From the NCBI GenBank assembly GCA_036508875.1, contig DATCGP010000006.1, forward strand, positions 1 through 5,624: a stretch of DNA of 5,624 nt, written 5' to 3'. The notes under the pieces are model-generated. The model was not told the origin of the DNA. It searched no databases and was given only the letters and a program-made list of their open reading frames with translations. Every line of letters starts with the position of its first letter. The stretch's first letter is position 1. The DNA is from PALSA-660 sp036508875 (GTDB lineage: Bacteria; Actinomycetota; Coriobacteriia; Anaerosomatales; PALSA-660). Below, piece by piece: positions 4,778 through 5,624 of this stretch. The position numbers and the translations under genes are program-made.

Positions 4778-5624
4778 CTAATACCACCATACGTAGTACT
4801 GGTTCGTGCTCAAGGTGCCGGTCCACGTGCCGTAGCCACCGCCCTGGTCGCCGTAGTAGTCGTCGTAGTAGTAGTCGCAGACCAGGTAGTACGTCTGTCC
4901 GGCAGGAACGGTCACGTCCCAGTACAGGTCGCTGCCGTAGCCCTCGAGGTGCGTACTCGCGATCCACTGTCCAGCGGCGTTCTGCACGTGCAGGTCCGCT
5001 TCCGCCCAATCATCGGCATCCCACTTGAACCCGATGGTCGCGTTGCCGGTCACGACGATCGCGTTGACGGTGAACGTGAACGACTTGGTGAACTCGGTGT
5101 TGTTCGCGTTGTCCACCGACCAGAACTGGATCGTGTGGGCCGCGGAGCCGCTGGCAGGCGGTGCGATCACGATCACCGTGCCGGTCTGCTGCGCGCCACC
5201 GTCGATGCGGTAGTACGTGGCCTTGACGCCGGAGCCGCCCGTGTTGTCGCTCGGGGTCAGCGTGATCGTCGCCTGGCGTGTGTAGGGCGCGGTCCCGTTG
5301 TGAGTGGTTGTCGGCGCGATCGTGTCCGCCGGCGGCGCCACGGTGAACGTGACCGTGTTCTCACCCTCGGTGTTGCCGGCGTTGTCGACCGACCAGAAAC
5401 CGATCGAGTGCGAGACCGGAGCGCCCGAGACCGGAGGAGCCACGACGATGTTGAGGCCCTGCTGCACCGCTCCGCCGTCGACACGGTAGAAGGTGGTGCG
5501 GATGCCGGTGCCGCCGGTATCGGTGGCGGTCAATGAGACCGTGGCCGTACCGACGTAGCTGGCGAGCGCATTCGTAGTGGTGACAGGAGGCGTCACGTCG
5601 GTCGGGACGACCGTGAAGTTCGCG
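4778..5624 (-). CDS. C-terminal part of a secreted/surface protein with Ig-like repeats and Tyr-rich end
   Basis: The frame is open to the window edge, so the start is missing; at least 281 residues are present. It contains two near-complete copies of an Ig-like beta-sandwich repeat and the end of a third (ANFTVVPTDV at the edge). Each runs T-x-T-L-x-x-x-D, then YRVDGG or YRIDGG, then FWSVDN.-.NTE, then FTV. This is the OmpL47/bacterial Ig-like type found in extracellular proteins of Gram-positive and other bacteria. The C-terminal ~90 residues form a different domain with FKWDADDWAEADLHV and an AGQTYYLV strand, resembling pre-peptidase-type beta-sandwiches, with the tyrosine- and aspartate-rich insert DYYYDDYYGD and ending YYVWWY. 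No LPxTG motif, transmembrane tail or catalytic residues are visible in this part. Function is unknown; adhesion or polysaccharide binding is a guess. It has its own terminator and is unrelated to the downstream operon. Confidence 0.82.
   Translation of the reverse strand, partial: ANFTVVPTDVTPPVTTTNALASYVGTATVSLTATDTGGTGIRTTFYRVDGGAVQQGLNIVVAPPVSGAPVSHSIGFWSVDNAGNTEGENTVTFTVAPPADTIAPTTTHNGTAPYTRQATITLTPSDNTGGSGVKATYYRIDGGAQQTGTVIVIAPPASGSAAHTIQFWSVDNANNTEFTKSFTFTVNAIVVTGNATIGFKWDADDWAEADLHVQNAAGQWIASTHLEGYGSDLYWDVTVPAGQTYYLVCDYYYDDYYGDQGGGYGTWTGTLSTNQYYVWWY
5063..5593 (-). repeat. Two tandem Ig-like protein repeats of about 91 residues
   Basis: The copies lie at about 5336-5593 and 5063-5323. 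Landmarks recur at a constant spacing of 91-92 residues: the YRVDGG/YRIDGG motif, the APPVSG/APPASG turn and FWSVDNAGNTE/FWSVDNANNTE. The DNA is also similar over the SVDN block (GTTGTCGACCGACCAGAA against GTTGTCCACCGACCAGAA), pointing to tandem duplication. The array continues past the window edge. Confidence 0.8.

Noticed and set aside
4847..4879. GTA/GTC triplet run resembling a microsatellite
   Set aside because: It is the in-frame coding sequence for the Tyr/Asp-rich stretch, too short and mixed to call a simple-sequence repeat.

Overview
This 5.6-kb window is GC-rich and all seven recognisable genes lie on the minus strand, so transcription runs from high to low coordinates. The gene content is an anaerobe-type NifV-like homocitrate/isopropylmalate synthase, an archaeal/anaerobe-type aconitase-family LeuC-LeuD pair, an MscL with a zinc ribbon, and a secreted-looking protein with Ig-like repeats. 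With the high GC, this suggests a chromosomal fragment of a high-GC, probably anaerobic bacterium. A deep actinobacterial lineage such as the Coriobacteriia is my best guess, but this is inference and no taxonomic marker is present.

Layout in transcription order. (1) 5624 to 4778: the C-terminal part of a surface or secreted protein with tandem ~91-residue Ig-like repeats and a tyrosine-rich C-terminal domain, closed by a strong hairpin terminator at 4715-4755. (2) 4624 to 1530: a three-gene biosynthetic unit of a NifV/LeuA-family acyl transferase, leuC and leuD. leuC and leuD overlap by 4 bases (ATGA). Between the synthase and leuC lies a 114-base spacer with a hairpin. An 11-bp GC-rich hairpin follows leuD. 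(3) 1380 to 30: mscL with a C-terminal zinc ribbon, a GNAT acetyltransferase that appears to lack an internal piece of its fold, and a DUF1801 protein 14 bases further on.

The biosynthetic unit condenses acetyl-CoA with a 2-oxoacid and then moves the hydroxyl group of the product with an aconitase-type [4Fe-4S] dehydratase. The dehydrogenase that would complete leucine (LeuB), lysine (homoisocitrate dehydrogenase) or 2-oxoglutarate (isocitrate dehydrogenase) synthesis is not in the window, so the pathway cannot be fixed from this sequence alone. I found no mobile element, CRISPR array, tRNA or rRNA, and no gene-free stretch longer than about 155 bases. Nothing here is a clearly new system. 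The points most worth a second look are the damaged GNAT gene, the pathway identity of the synthase-LeuCD unit, and the tyrosine-rich end of the surface protein.
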